NCBI GenBank assembly: GCA_021802745.1
Contig: JAJZRK010000017.1
Location: forward strand, 1 to 22,862
Length of the DNA stretch: 22,862 nucleotides
Direction: 5' to 3'
Source of the DNA: a bacterium
GTDB lineage: Bacteria > Gemmatimonadota > Gemmatimonadetes > Gemmatimonadales > Gemmatimonadaceae
A program made the position numbers and the translations under genes. A model generated the notes under the pieces. That model ran no database searches. It had not been told where the DNA came from and saw only the letters and a program-made list of their open reading frames with translations. Shown here piece after piece: positions 22,387 through 22,862 of this stretch (positions within the stretch are counted from its first letter, which is position 1; every line of letters starts with the position of its first letter).

Positions 22387-22862
22387 CTACTCGTCCACCA
22401 GCGCCTTCATGCCGGTCGGATACCGGTCACCGGCAACGGCGTCGGCGGGAATCGCCGCCGACAGCTCGGCCACCTCCGCGGCGCTGAGCCCCACGAAACA
22501 GGCGCCGAGGTTCTCGTCAATGCGCGCGGCCTTGGTCGTTCCCGGAATCGGCACGACGTCCTCGCCGCGCGACAGCACCCACGCGAGCGCGACCTGCGCC
22601 GGCGTGCATCCCTTGTGCGCGGCGACGGTCCGCACCACGTCAACGAGACGCAGGTTGGCCGCGCGGTTCTCGCCGACGAAGCGCGGGTTCGTGTGGCGAT
22701 AGTCGCCCTCGGGAAAGTCCGTGTCGGCCGTGATGGCGCCGGTCAGGAAGCCGCGACCAAGCGGGCTGTAGGGCACGATGCCGACGCCCAGCGCACGCGC
22801 GGTCGCGAATGTCGTGCGCTCCCAGTCGCGCGTCCAGAGCTACCACTCGCTCTGCACCGCGG
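22387..22862 (-). pseudogene. Aldo/keto reductase, C-terminal part, with in-frame stop; cut by window edge
   Basis: The frame holds the C-terminal half of an aldo/keto reductase of the YajO/YghZ-like type: GIVPYSPLGRGFLTG, NPRFVGENRAANL, ALAWVLSRGEDVVPIPGTTKAARIDENL, and the end GMKALVDE. These enzymes reduce aldehydes and ketones with NADPH; PIPGTTK and the following region are the cofactor contact. Reading further upstream gives QSEW, then TAG (22842-22840), then LWTRDWERTTFATARALGV, where homologues have a Ser in the sequence E(Y/W)SLW. A single base change (tcg to tag) explains it. The catalytic Tyr and Lys lie upstream, outside the window. A GTG at 22776 opens the remaining frame but is not a natural start. 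Pseudogene or base-call error. Confidence 0.8.

Noticed and set aside
1..22862. CRISPR arrays, tRNA or rRNA genes, prophage structural genes.
   Set aside because: No regularly spaced repeats other than the heptamer array, no cloverleaf or T-arm pattern and no rRNA motif were found on either strand by eye.

Overview
The window is GC-rich bacterial DNA. It probably comes from a Gemmatimonadota-like organism or another didermic, heterotrophic soil or sediment lineage. That is an inference from gene style: an Oar-like TonB receptor with an N-terminal carboxypeptidase-regulatory domain, a barrel-less plug protein ending in a GCGSVVIWTR-type tail, an M28 peptidase with signal peptide, and many hybrid histidine kinases. 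No rRNA, tRNA or CRISPR array was seen.

Layout. (1) 1-60 is the start of a gene running off the left edge, followed by a decayed IS5-family element (about 127-968). (2) 951-1325 is non-coding, with a near-perfect direct repeat and a strong terminator. (3) 1326-2176 holds a small outer-membrane-like protein and a coupled short exported ORF. (4) 2219-4253 (minus) holds an HSL-type alpha/beta hydrolase and a TonB-plug protein without a barrel. (5) 4445-7682 (plus) is a compact signalling operon: REC-histidine kinase, PAS-histidine kinase-REC, and a stand-alone REC, with no DNA-binding output. (6) 7666-8568 (minus) is a pirin, with a perfect 18-bp palindrome in its promoter region. (7) 8725-10515 (plus) is cysE-cysK, the two-step serine to cysteine pathway. 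(8) 10732-15431 (plus) is a TonB-dependent receptor joined by a TGATG overlap to a nucleotide-pyrophosphatase-type phosphodiesterase. (9) 15541-20434 (minus) is a seven-gene arsenic island in the order arsR, arsM, truncated arsN2-like gene, acr3, metallophosphoesterase, frameshifted ArsP-type permease, mini-thioredoxin. (10) 20608-22215 (plus) is an exported M28 peptidase. (11) 22387-22862 (minus) is the C-terminal part of an aldo/keto reductase with an in-frame stop. A nested inverted-repeat element lies between the last two convergent genes.

How the genes work together. The arsenic island combines two routes: efflux of inorganic As(III) by Acr3, and methylation by ArsM with probable export of trivalent methylarsenicals by the ArsP-type permease. 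ArsR controls transcription from a promoter whose palindromic operator lies between -35 and -10; the start codon falls where transcription should begin. Two members are damaged: the permease by one extra base, the acetyltransferase by loss of about two thirds. A calcineurin-like phosphoesterase sits inside the operon, and a heptanucleotide tandem repeat lies just before its likely start. The cysE-cysK operon supplies cysteine, and so could support thiol-dependent arsenic chemistry, but no direct link is visible.

Three genes (transposase, permease, aldo/keto reductase) carry point-scale lesions. Real decay and sequencing or assembly error cannot be told apart from the sequence alone.
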